From: CAYRHJ01 sp964424105
Lineage (GTDB): Bacteria > Planctomycetota > Phycisphaerae > UBA1845
DNA length: 64,000 nucleotides
Direction of reading: 5' to 3'
Assembly (NCBI GenBank): GCA_964424105.1
Contig: CAYRHJ010000016.1
Span: 62,001-126,000 of the forward strand
A program made the translations under genes and the position numbers. The stretch's first letter is position 1. The number at the start of each line of letters is the position of its first letter. Of this stretch, positions 1 to 7,705 are shown in pieces. The notes below the pieces were generated by a model. That model ran no database searches. It was not told where the DNA came from and was given only the letters and a program-made list of their open reading frames with translations.

Positions 1-390
1 TTCGTTCATGCCTGTCCGCCGAACATGGACCCCGTGGCGATGGCCGGTCCCGATCAGACGGTTTCACCAGGCGACTTTGTGTTGCTGGATGGATCAGCCA
101 GCACGGATGACGATGTCATCAGGTGCTGTGCATTAGAAAACGACTTGATCATTCGGTTGGGTGGTGAGGTGCGTACCTTTCACTGGACGCAATTGGCTGG
201 GATTCAGGTAACATTGGAAGGCGAAGACTCCGTGACGCCGAGTTTTCTCGCGCCGGACGGGCCGGTTGAACTCGTCTTCGAATTGACCGTCACCGACGAC
301 CTCGGCGGCAGCAACACCGATCAGATTACAATCGAGGTGGCCATCCGCGATTCAAGTGCGGATGCCGGGCGAATCGAATCAGGAGGCTAA
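1..390 (+). CDS. C-terminal part of a secreted PKD/K319-like domain protein (5' end outside window)
   Basis: The frame is open from base 1 and ends at TAA 388-390; the true start lies upstream. The residues after the first nine contain the typical opening of a PKD-like Ig domain (AGPDQTV, then LDGSAS) and end with FELTVTDDLGGSNTDQI, the usual closing strands of such domains. Between these there is an extra segment with two Cys residues (positions about 40-41 from base 1), not typical of the minimal domain. PKD-like domains are extracellular adhesion or spacer modules; the protein is probably exported, but no signal peptide is visible because the start is missing. It ends only four bases before argF, which looks like chance or weak translational coupling rather than a functional link. 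Confidence 0.7.
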   Translation, partial: FVHACPPNMDPVAMAGPDQTVSPGDFVLLDGSASTDDDVIRCCALENDLIIRLGGEVRTFHWTQLAGIQVTLEGEDSVTPSFLAPDGPVELVFELTVTDDLGGSNTDQITIEVAIRDSSADAGRIESGG

Positions 391-394
391 TCCC

Positions 395-1330
395 TTGACG
401 GTACAACTCAACGGGCGACATTTCCTATCCATGTTGGACTTTTCGGCTGAGGAGACGTTAGCCGTACTCAAAACCGCCGCCAAACTCAAGGCCGAAGGTT
501 CGCAGATCGAACGCGGGCCGATGCGCGGCCAAACGTTGGCCATGCTGTTTCAAAAGCCCTCGCTGCGGACGAGAGTTTCATTCGAAACGGGCATGACGCA
601 GCTCGGCGGCCACGCGATCTACCTGGCCCCGACCGACATCAAGCTCGACGAGCGCGAAACCACCGAGGACATCGCACTCGTGCTTTCACGATACGTCAAT
701 GTCATCATGGCTCGCGTGTTCGGACACGCCATCGTCGAGGGGCTGGCCAAGCACGCCACCGTGCCGGTGATCAACGGCCTCAGCGATTTCGAGCATCCTT
801 GTCAGATTCTGGCCGACTTTCAAACCATCATCGAGCGGAAGGGGAAGTTGGCCGGCTTGAAGGCGTGTTTCATCGGCGATGGGAACAATGTCGCCAACTC
901 GCTGATGTTCGGCGCAGCCCAACTCGGCATGCACATGACGGTCATCACTCCGCCGGGCTACGAACCTCAACCCCAGGTAACCGCGAAGTCATCAGAGATC
1001 GGCAGGCGAACCGGCGGACGCATCACAGCCACCAATGACCTCTCGGCTGCATCCGCCGCGGACGTGCTGTACACCGACGTCTGGGCTTCCATGGGTCAGG
1101 AAAGCGAAGCCGCGGCCCGAAAAAAGATTTTCCAGCGTTATCGCATCGACGCCGACACCATGAAGATCGCGGATGACGAAGCCATCATCCTGCATTGCCT
1201 TCCCGCACACTACGGCGACGAAATCGATTACGATACGTCGCGACTTCCCAATTCAGCCATCTTCGATCAGGCGGAGAATCGCCTGCACGCACAGAAGGCT
1301 CTGCTGTTGCACGTCACCGGTAATGTGTAG
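395..1330 (+). CDS. argF: Ornithine carbamoyltransferase
   Basis: Catalyses carbamoyl phosphate + L-ornithine to citrulline in cytoplasmic arginine biosynthesis. From the TTG start the protein is 311 residues, the normal family length. Diagnostic motifs are present: the carbamoyl-phosphate loop SLRTR at residues 56-60, HPCQ at 134-137, the SMG ornithine loop at 232-234 (DVWASMGQE) and HCLP at 267-270. The TTG at 395 is chosen because AGGAGG (381-386) lies eight bases before it; an in-frame GTG at 356 would add 13 residues and overlap the upstream gene. The S-L-R-T-R variant of the STRTR loop is acceptable for the family. No other arg genes are nearby. An acetyl- or succinyl-ornithine enzyme is a less likely alternative, since SMG and HCLP both point to ornithine. 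Confidence 0.95.
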   Translation: MTVQLNGRHFLSMLDFSAEETLAVLKTAAKLKAEGSQIERGPMRGQTLAMLFQKPSLRTRVSFETGMTQLGGHAIYLAPTDIKLDERETTEDIALVLSRYVNVIMARVFGHAIVEGLAKHATVPVINGLSDFEHPCQILADFQTIIERKGKLAGLKACFIGDGNNVANSLMFGAAQLGMHMTVITPPGYEPQPQVTAKSSEIGRRTGGRITATNDLSAASAADVLYTDVWASMGQESEAAARKKIFQRYRIDADTMKIADDEAIILHCLPAHYGDEIDYDTSRLPNSAIFDQAENRLHAQKALLLHVTGNV

Positions 1331-1461
1331 AATCATTCGCTGAGTTGATCGTTCGCAAATGCTGGATCGATCATTCGCGCGCATTGGATTGATCATTCGC
1401 GTGCATTGGATTGATCATTCGCGTGCACTGGATTGATCATTCGCCGGCGTTGAGTTGATCG
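1331..1461 (+). repeat. 22-bp tandem repeat array, about five copies
   Basis: Five consecutive 22-base units start at 1347, 1369, 1391, 1413 and 1435, each beginning gatc(a/g)ttcgc and ending in a ggatt or gagtt-type sequence; a degenerate partial unit (1331-1346) precedes and a fragment follows. Units 2-4 differ from each other at only one or two positions. It sits directly after the argF stop codon, has no coding capacity and no T-run, so it is not an intrinsic terminator. Confidence 0.85.
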
Positions 1462-1491
1462 TAAGATAGCGTAGTAAGTCATGCTGTTTGC

Positions 1492-1607
1492 GTCTTATCA
1501 GAGCCGCGACCGTGAGGGAGCGGACAGGCTTTTCACAATCCAACCGCTTCCTGGCCTGTCCGCGTGCGTACACGCACAGGCAGGCGCGGCTCGGTTTCGA
1601 TAAGATG
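1492..1607. repeat. Nested inverted-repeat element upstream of the tRNA gene
   Basis: The outer arms are TCTTATC plus GAGCCGCG (1493-1508) against CGCGGCTC plus GATAAGA (1585-1605). Inside are a 9-bp perfect stem CGGACAGGC (1521-1529) with GCCTGTCCG (1554-1562) and a GTGCGT/ACGCAC stem (1564-1577). The left arm contains the dispersed repeat gagccgcgaccgtgaggg, which recurs near 53562 and, with changes, at 57821 and in inverted form near 8980. It may be a mobile miniature element or a structured RNA; no coding potential is seen. Confidence 0.65.
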
Positions 1608-1638
1608 CGCGATTTATGAATAACGACATTAGCACCCT

Positions 1639-1734
1639 GGGAGTGTCCGGACGCCTGGTGGGTCCCGCGGCCTTCAAAGCCGTTGAGGGGTCGCTGACGC
1701 GGCTCCTGGTGGGTTCGATTCCCATCCACTCCCG
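1639..1734 (+). tRNA. selC: tRNA-Sec (anticodon TCA)
   Basis: The 96-nt segment folds as a selenocysteine tRNA. The acceptor 5' strand gggagtgt (1639-1646) pairs with the 3' strand ending ctccc before discriminator G1734 (seven pairs plus one mismatch). The anticodon arm has a GCGGC/GCCGT stem around the loop CTTCAAA, giving anticodon TCA. The variable arm is long, with a nine-pair stem (AGGGGTCGC against GCGGCTCCT) and a TGAC loop. The T arm is GTGGG-TTCGATT-CCCAT. CCA is not encoded. Length, extended D arm and long variable arm match bacterial selC. It implies that this organism decodes UGA as selenocysteine, although no selA, selB, selD or obvious selenoprotein is in the window. SerRS, which charges this tRNA, is encoded at 52157. 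Confidence 0.9.
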
Positions 1735-1792
1735 TGGTATCGTGCCATCAATATCGCCGATGGCGGCTGGGTGGCCCACCTCCTCTGGGTGG

Positions 1793-1813
1793 CCCACCTC
1801 CTTTGGAGGTGGG
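1793..1813. other. Perfect 9-bp hairpin downstream of tRNA-Sec
   Basis: CCCACCTCC (1793-1801), a TTT loop and GGAGGTGGG (1805-1813) form a perfect stem. It is preceded by a direct duplication of a ggtggcccacctcct-like segment from about 1772. There is no following T-run, so it may be a processing or weak termination site for the tRNA transcript. The rest of 1814-1967 shows nothing further apart from a fragment of the dispersed gccggaat-type repeat near 1927-1940. Confidence 0.4.
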
Positions 1814-1967
1814 GGAGCCGATGACCATAGCGTGTGCCCAAATGTCGCGCGTCTTGTAAACGTGCGGACCACCGACCAGTCTGGATTTATCCTGCCCATC
1901 TCCATCTGAACCGGAGTCCAGTCCGCCATTCCGGCGAAAGTCTGTTCATCCCATTTCTAAACGGTGC

Positions 1968-3806
1968 TTAATCACGCGGATGTTCATCTCCCGACGTCGC
2001 CGCGATCGCAGTTCGCGACGAAGGGGCCGAACGCGAGATCGGCTTCATCGGAATAATAGGATGATCGATCGGATAAGGCGACTTCGCCAGATACTTCCCG
2101 ATCGCCAGGTAATCGAGATGCCCTAACTTGAACGCCCGAATAGCATCCACCGGGCTGCACACGATCGGCTCTTCGTGCATGTTGAAGCTCGTATTGATGA
2201 CGGAGGGCACGCCCGTGAGCGCCTCGAACTCCTCGATGATCCGGTAGAAACTGGGATTGTCCCGGCGGTCCACCAACTGAGGCCTCGCCGTGCCGTCCAG
2301 GTGAACGACACCCTGACACGTCTTCTTCATTTCATCCGTGCAGTCATACGTGATGGTCATGAATCTCGCCGCGTCGATCGCCCCCGCCGGGTTCTGATAA
2401 CATCGCTCCGCCCGTTCGATCAACGTCGCCGGCGCGAAGGGCATGAACTCCGTGCGTTTCAACCGATCGTTCAACCAATCATTGACCGACCGATCCGACG
2501 GCTGATACAGGATCGATCGATTCCCCAGCGCTCGAGGCCCATATTCCATCGCCCCGTCAAACCGCGCTACGACAAAACCCTCCGCCAGGAGTCGGGCGAC
2601 GTCTTTCTCGATACAGGCCGGCTCCTCGAATGGAACTTCCGCCCGCCTCAACGCGTCACGAATCTCCTGATCCGAATAACTTGCACCCAAGTAAACATGT
2701 CGGATGACTTCGTTTTCGCGACGCATCGGCGCGTGACCCGTTGATTCATCCATCTGACACAATGCAAGCGCCGCGCCCACCGACAACCCTCCGTCCGTCA
2801 TACCCGGATGAATGAACGCCTGTTTCACTCCGGGAATCTCGTGAATCTCTTGATTGATGCGCACGTTGGCGAAGATGCCGCCCGCCAACGCGACGTTTCC
2901 GCCGCCCTCCGATTGAAGATGATGGCTGACGTACTTGACGGCCAATTCTTCGGAATGCGTCTGAATGCTCGCTGACAGGTCCTCCTTGGTCCAACCATCC
3001 GGTAAACGCTTGCGGAGTTCCTTCAAAGCGCCCCCGAAAATGACGCCGGCCCGATTGATGATCCGCCCGTCCTGAAACGTAATCATGTCGTTGAGCAGGT
3101 CGCGATAGACCGGCGACCCGTGCGCCGCCAACCCCGTGATCTTGCCCTCGTGTTTTTGGGCTTTGTAGCCGCAAATGTGTGTGACGTACGCATAGTAGTT
3201 ACCGAGCGAGTTAAACGCACTGGTTCGGGCGATACGCGTCAGACGCTGACCCACACCGAGATACACGTGCCCCGAATCCCCGTCGCCCCCGCCGTCCATG
3301 GTCACCACCGTCGCCCGGTCATACCCGCTGGTAAACAGCGCGCTTGTCGCGTGGGCCAGGTGATGATTGATGAACCGCACCGCTGCCGACACGCCGAACT
3401 CGTCACGGAAAATACGACGGATGCCACGCCGACGGGCCGCGAATATCGGCCAACGTGTCGCGTAATACAGCGACTCCAAACCCGGCACCCGGTCGGCCAG
3501 GCTGCCGAACGTCGACGCCGCCGAAAAAACCGCGTTGCGTATGAAGCCCTTGTCCTGCTGAAACCAGCCGTCCCACGGTTTGAGACTGTCATGCAGGTAA
3601 TTGTTGATCGTCGCCACCGCTACGATGTCGATGTCGTTCGGTCGAATTCCCGCCAGCCGGATGACTTCGCGAATCGACATTCGCGGAAAACCATACGCCA
3701 TCTTCAGGCGCGACAGACGTTCTTCGTTGACCGCCGCCACCGTGACGCCGTCACGCACCAACGCGGCACCGCTGCTGATTCCATCCGTGATGCCCAATAC
3801 CCACAT
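1968..3806 (-). CDS. Carbamoyltransferase, NodU/CmcH family
   Basis: 612 residues, the full length of the NodU/CmcH family, which transfers a carbamoyl group from carbamoyl phosphate (via carbamoyl-adenylate) to a hydroxyl of a sugar or natural product in the cytoplasm. The N-terminal ASKHA-like half shows LGITDG at 4-9, HHLAHA at 148-153 (metal and carbamoyl-phosphate site) and TMDGGGDGD soon after. The C-terminal YrdC-like half contains GPRALGNRSIL near residue 424 and INTSFN near 545. The ATG is preceded by GGAG nine bases upstream. The SDR gene at 3933-4949 lies 126 bases upstream in the same direction, which suggests joint glycoconjugate modification. The acceptor substrate cannot be read from the sequence. 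Confidence 0.9.
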   Translation of the reverse strand: MWVLGITDGISSGAALVRDGVTVAAVNEERLSRLKMAYGFPRMSIREVIRLAGIRPNDIDIVAVATINNYLHDSLKPWDGWFQQDKGFIRNAVFSAASTFGSLADRVPGLESLYYATRWPIFAARRRGIRRIFRDEFGVSAAVRFINHHLAHATSALFTSGYDRATVVTMDGGGDGDSGHVYLGVGQRLTRIARTSAFNSLGNYYAYVTHICGYKAQKHEGKITGLAAHGSPVYRDLLNDMITFQDGRIINRAGVIFGGALKELRKRLPDGWTKEDLSASIQTHSEELAVKYVSHHLQSEGGGNVALAGGIFANVRINQEIHEIPGVKQAFIHPGMTDGGLSVGAALALCQMDESTGHAPMRRENEVIRHVYLGASYSDQEIRDALRRAEVPFEEPACIEKDVARLLAEGFVVARFDGAMEYGPRALGNRSILYQPSDRSVNDWLNDRLKRTEFMPFAPATLIERAERCYQNPAGAIDAARFMTITYDCTDEMKKTCQGVVHLDGTARPQLVDRRDNPSFYRIIEEFEALTGVPSVINTSFNMHEEPIVCSPVDAIRAFKLGHLDYLAIGKYLAKSPYPIDHPIIPMKPISRSAPSSRTAIAATSGDEHPRD

Positions 3807-3885
3807 GCCTGTCTACTCCGTCACAAATATCTGCATGACACTTTACGCAAGGCCTTCCTCCGCCCCGAACACGGCGCAGGACTGT

Positions 3886-3918
3886 AGCCACGGGTGAAGC
3901 GAAGCGCAACCCGTGGTT
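3886..3918. repeat. Stem-loop repeat between the SDR and carbamoyltransferase genes
   Basis: CCACGGGT (3888-3895) and ACCCGTGG (3909-3916) form an 8-bp perfect stem with a 13-base loop made of two gaagcg copies. No T-run follows on the minus strand, so termination is unlikely. It resembles dispersed palindromic intergenic elements, but no second copy was seen in this window. Confidence 0.5.
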
Positions 3919-3932
3919 GCCGACCTATACTG

Positions 3933-4949
3933 TCACGGACCCTTCACATCCGCTTGATCATAGCTGCGCTTCCGCAAATACCCGTTCTCAAAATACCATC
4001 GAGCCGTTCGCACGATCCCCTCTTCTGGCCCCACTTGCGCCCGAAATCCCAATTCCTTTTCGGCCTTGTCGGTCCGAAAGGCACGTTCCTTGCAAAAGAA
4101 ATCGACCCGACGGGGATAGATCGGCGGGCGGAGACCCAGCGGCCTGCAAATCGCCTCGCAAGCATACGCCGCCACCCGCACAGGCCACAACGGCAGTCGA
4201 AAACGTGGCCGCGGGACCCCCACCGCCGCCGCGATATAACCCACGAACTGATTCAGCGTAATCGCCGGTTGCCCCGTCAGAATGTAGGTGTTCCCGACGG
4301 CCTGCGGAAGCTCGCCACACGACAACAGGCCACGGACAAGGTCGTCAATGTAAATTAGCTGGTAACGCACCGTTCCGGTTCCCAACATGACGAAACGCCG
4401 CCGATGGATGCCCTTGAACAGTTTCAGAAACCTTGTATCGCCCGGCCCATAAATTCCGCCGGGTCGCACCACCACGCCCGGCAGCCCATTGGCGAACGCA
4501 GCCGTGGCGAGCAATTCGGCTTCCAGCTTGGTCTGTTGATATATATCGCCCGGATTGAACGGGGCGGTCTCGTCGGCCTCGTTCGATCCTACGTCGCCGT
4601 GTACACCGACCGTGCTGCAATGAACGACACGCGCCACACCGTGCTTCCGGGCCGCGTCCAGAACAGCCCGCGTGCCACCCACGTTTATGTCGCGATAATA
4701 TCGGTCTGACTGACCCGCCACGCGAAACGCAGCCGCGATATGATACACCTGATCGACACCGGCCATCGCCCGGGCAACCGACGTCGAGTCACGCAGATCG
4801 CCCACGACAACCTCGAAACCGCGATTCTCCATTCGCACCCGATCGGCTTCGCGCCGGACGAAGACCCGTACATCACGCCCCCTCTCCGCGAGTGCGCTTG
4901 CAAGCCAACCACCCGTAAACCCCGCGGCTCCAGTAACCAGCACCTTCAT
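3933..4949 (-). CDS. NAD(P)-dependent sugar epimerase/dehydratase (extended SDR, HpnA-like)
   Basis: 338 residues with a Rossmann opening KVLVTGAAGFTGG (GxxGxxG, residues 2-14), an ExxNxxG-type DINVGGTRAVLDAA segment and the catalytic YxxxK as YQQTK near 148-152, preceded by a Ser/Thr at CSTVGV. This is the extended-SDR layout; the length and the RPGGIYGPGD segment resemble hopanoid-associated epimerases (HpnA) and 3-beta-HSD-like reductases. It probably acts on a nucleotide sugar or an isoprenoid-derived substrate in the cytoplasm. Hopanoid genes (shc, hpnH) are not nearby, so HpnA is only a resemblance. The Shine-Dalgarno upstream of the ATG is weak. Confidence 0.8.
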   Translation of the reverse strand: MKVLVTGAAGFTGGWLASALAERGRDVRVFVRREADRVRMENRGFEVVVGDLRDSTSVARAMAGVDQVYHIAAAFRVAGQSDRYYRDINVGGTRAVLDAARKHGVARVVHCSTVGVHGDVGSNEADETAPFNPGDIYQQTKLEAELLATAAFANGLPGVVVRPGGIYGPGDTRFLKLFKGIHRRRFVMLGTGTVRYQLIYIDDLVRGLLSCGELPQAVGNTYILTGQPAITLNQFVGYIAAAVGVPRPRFRLPLWPVRVAAYACEAICRPLGLRPPIYPRRVDFFCKERAFRTDKAEKELGFRAQVGPEEGIVRTARWYFENGYLRKRSYDQADVKGP

Positions 4950-5136
4950 AGATGAATCTTTGAACGGTTTGACCCCAAGGACAGCATGCCTTCATATCAT
5001 ACCATTGTTTCGTGTCCATTCCCGCGTCGCGTTACGCTATCCATTTATCGACGGCTTCCAACCAAAGCGCATATGCAGCAGACGGTCGCGGTCGGAGGCC
5101 GATACAAACTGCGAGCGGACAGCGGAAATTTGAAGT

Positions 5137-6486
5137 ATGGTACTACGGCAATTCTTGTCACCTATCCCATGGCCAACGGTACTCAAAATTCTGATCGTCT
5201 GGGCGAGTTTAGCTGTCGCGAATGGCCTACTACGCTGGCTGGAATTTGAAACGGGTGGCCCGAAATGGTTTCCAATCTCCGTTTTTCGGGGTCCGGAAGT
5301 CCATTGGCGCGGCCTTCCGTACGCTGGACTGTTCGTAATTCTGCTTATCTGGGGAATCGGAAGCGTTGGCCGTGGCGGGTGGATGCGATGGACACTGATT
5401 GGTTCGGTATTGATCATATCAGGCAACCTGGCCCAGGGCGGATTCCACGAAGCGTTTCATAAACCGTTTCTAGAAAGTGATTTACAATACTACCACGACG
5501 CGCTGGAAATCACCAGCGGCCAAAATTGGCTGGCGTCGTTTAACGATCTGCAATCAACACTACACGACCATTCCCGCACACACCCGCCGTTTACAGTTTT
5601 GCTGCATTATATACTGTTATACAGAACAGCAACACCGACGGTAGTTGCAACGGTATTCACCCTGCTCGCGTTGGCATGCACGCCATTGGTGTACGCGGTC
5701 TGTCGCACGATTGGCTGCGGCGCAATTCGTTCGACGGCGTTAATGGGATTGTGGGGGGTGTTGCCTGCGACGAATATTTACAGTGTCGTTTGTCTCGATG
5801 CTGTGATTGCCACGACGTCAACTCTGTTCATATTGGGAATCGCGCGTATCGTCAGGCGGCCACTGGATTTAGCGGGCGTGCTGTTGGTGACCGCGGGGTT
5901 GGTGTTCACAAACCTGCTGACATTCGGCGGGGTTTTTCTATTTGGTGTGGCAGGGATCCACTCGTGCTGGCAGATAATGACAAAACGCGCTTCGCCAGTA
6001 TTAATTCCACTGATGATTGCAACCACCGTTTTCTTGGCTGTTATCGTGATTTTGTCGATTGCGTTCGGGTACAACCATTGGCAGGCTTTTACATTGGCGG
6101 TCAGTCTCGAAAACCCCGACGGGTTTCGGATTCTGCACGACCCACTGGGGTACGCTGTCACGCGGATCGAAAACGTCGCTGAAATCCTCCTGTTTTTTTC
6201 TGTGGTTGGAACGGCGGTTGTGGCTAGCCGGATAAATGTGACTGGAATAATTTCGGAATTAAGAGACCCCGGCGGCGTGCTTGCCGTGGCTGGGATGGTG
6301 TGTTTACTCTCCTTGTTCCTGGTTGGCGCGTACCGAACGGGCGAAACCGCGCGAGCCTGTCTGTTCATTTATCCGTACTTGTTGTTGTTACTTCACAGGG
6401 TTCCGCTTCGTGTCATCCGGGCAGTGTTCATTTTTGGGGGCGTGCAAACGATATTGATGCAAACGTTCGGCGGCTATGTCTGGTGA
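5137..6486 (+). CDS. Polytopic membrane protein, possible GT39/PMT-like glycosyltransferase
   Basis: 449 residues with roughly ten hydrophobic segments. An early loop carries an HDHSRTHPPF segment (about residues 143-155); a D/H-rich first loop followed by an HPP motif is typical of lipid-linked sugar transferases of the dolichyl-phosphate-mannose transferase type and of related planctomycete membrane enzymes. No soluble domain is visible. The gene is noticeably more AT-rich than its neighbours and has TTG- and ATA-rich codon use, which could indicate a different history. It has no close operon partner: 187 bases upstream is a divergent epimerase and the next gene is about 300 bases downstream. 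The function is an inference from the HPP loop and topology only. Confidence 0.6.
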   Translation: MVLRQFLSPIPWPTVLKILIVWASLAVANGLLRWLEFETGGPKWFPISVFRGPEVHWRGLPYAGLFVILLIWGIGSVGRGGWMRWTLIGSVLIISGNLAQGGFHEAFHKPFLESDLQYYHDALEITSGQNWLASFNDLQSTLHDHSRTHPPFTVLLHYILLYRTATPTVVATVFTLLALACTPLVYAVCRTIGCGAIRSTALMGLWGVLPATNIYSVVCLDAVIATTSTLFILGIARIVRRPLDLAGVLLVTAGLVFTNLLTFGGVFLFGVAGIHSCWQIMTKRASPVLIPLMIATTVFLAVIVILSIAFGYNHWQAFTLAVSLENPDGFRILHDPLGYAVTRIENVAEILLFFSVVGTAVVASRINVTGIISELRDPGGVLAVAGMVCLLSLFLVGAYRTGETARACLFIYPYLLLLLHRVPLRVIRAVFIFGGVQTILMQTFGGYVW

Positions 6487-6575
6487 AACGCGGCGGTTTT
6501 GCAAATGCAAAAAAACGGTGCGGGCCGGAGCTTCATTTCGCGTACTTCCGTCGCCGATCGCTTATTCTTCCCAGC

Positions 6576-6603
6576 TTGACGCAGCGTCAAATTGAATTAT
6601 GAT
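6576..6603 (+). promoter_or_regulatory. Sigma-70-like promoter for ispE
   Basis: A -35 element TTGACG (6576-6581) and -10 element TATGAT (6598-6603) are separated by 16 bases. The predicted transcript would start near 6610 and carry a leader of about 170 bases before ispE. Short inverted sequences (ttgacgcagcgtcaa, 6576-6590) overlap the -35 box and could be an operator. The rest of 6487-6780 shows no gene; an in-frame extension of ispE to ATG 6667 lacks an RBS and family similarity. Confidence 0.5.
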
Positions 6604-6780
6604 GTCTCCGGGGAGTTGAGTTCAGGGCTTGGCGATCATTTGTCGCTTTTAATCAGCTAACCTCGTATGCTGGCCCTGGGGAACCGACTCTCGTTGGCCC
6701 GATCCGTCAGTTCCGCGGAATGGATCCCGCGTCGACGGCGGTGGACGTTTGCTTACGGCATCATTGAATTGCTCGGCCTG

Positions 6781-7692
6781 ATGATTCAGCCCACACCTTT
6801 AACCGTCCAACCCGCGCAAAAGCTGAAATTTCGCACTCCCGCCAAAATCAATCTTGTCCTTTCGGTGGGTGGACTTCGCGCGGACGGATTTCACGTGGTT
6901 GACTCGCTCGCGGCTGGTGTTTCATTATTCGACGACTTGGAATTCATGACGACTCGCGGTACCGATACCGAATTACGTTGCAGCGATCCAGCCATTCCGA
7001 CGGATGATCGAAATCTTGTGATCGCGGCTGCACGAGCGTTGCGATTGGACTCGTCGATCAGGTCGGGCGTGCAGGTGGATTTGACAAAACGAATCCCCGT
7101 GGCTGCGGGATTGGGAGGCGGCAGCGGCAACGCGGCGGGGACGTTGACGGCATTGAATCAGATTTGGGACCTGGGTCATTCGATCGACGAGTTGAAACAG
7201 ATCGGGGCGACGTTGGGCTCGGATGTGCCGATGTTTTTTGATCTTCCCGTGGCGGTGGTTTGTGGCCGGGGCGAGCAAAGCCGCGCGGCAACGATGCGTT
7301 GGACGGGATGGGCGGTGCTGGCGTTCGCGGGCTGTTCCGTTTCGACGCGGGAAGTCTATGCTGCTTGCGCGGGCGATGATGCGACGCTGGGTGGTGCACA
7401 GGATCGCATCGCGGCTGCGCTTTCGGCAACTTCCGCCGCGCAATTGTCGGCCTGTTGTGTGAACGATCTGGAACCAGTGGTGTTCCGGGTGGCCCCGCGG
7501 GTCGAGGAGTTATGGGCGGCCATTCATGGATTGGGATGGAAAGGGGCGCGTGTGAGCGGTGCGGGGCAGGCGGTCTACACTCTGTTCGATGATCAACGCG
7601 AGGCTGAAGCCTCACGAGATAAACTGAGTTCTTCTGGTATTGGCAACGTTGCCGTCACGGTCAAGGTGGGCGTGGCTGCACAGACGTTATAA
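6781..7692 (+). CDS. ispE: 4-diphosphocytidyl-2-C-methyl-D-erythritol kinase
   Basis: GHMP kinase that phosphorylates CDP-ME at the 2-hydroxyl in the MEP pathway to isoprenoid precursors, cytoplasmic. The protein is 303 residues, the family norm. PAKINLVLSV at about 20-29 is the conserved N-terminal motif, PVAAGLGGGSGNAAG near 105-119 is the ATP-binding glycine-rich loop, and VSGAGQAVYTLF near the C-terminus is motif 3. ATG 6781 is chosen because it places PAKINL at the usual distance; no strong SD is visible. An SpoVG-family gene follows 13 bases downstream. The same pair lies in one cluster in Bacillus (ispE-purR-yabJ-spoVG), which argues for an old linkage. Confidence 0.93.
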   Translation: MIQPTPLTVQPAQKLKFRTPAKINLVLSVGGLRADGFHVVDSLAAGVSLFDDLEFMTTRGTDTELRCSDPAIPTDDRNLVIAAARALRLDSSIRSGVQVDLTKRIPVAAGLGGGSGNAAGTLTALNQIWDLGHSIDELKQIGATLGSDVPMFFDLPVAVVCGRGEQSRAATMRWTGWAVLAFAGCSVSTREVYAACAGDDATLGGAQDRIAAALSATSAAQLSACCVNDLEPVVFRVAPRVEELWAAIHGLGWKGARVSGAGQAVYTLFDDQREAEASRDKLSSSGIGNVAVTVKVGVAAQTL

Positions 7693-7705
7693 CGAGGAAA
7701 GATTA

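Noticed and set aside
1346..1456. CRISPR array
   Set aside because: The 22-bp units are contiguous with no unique spacers, so this is a simple tandem repeat.
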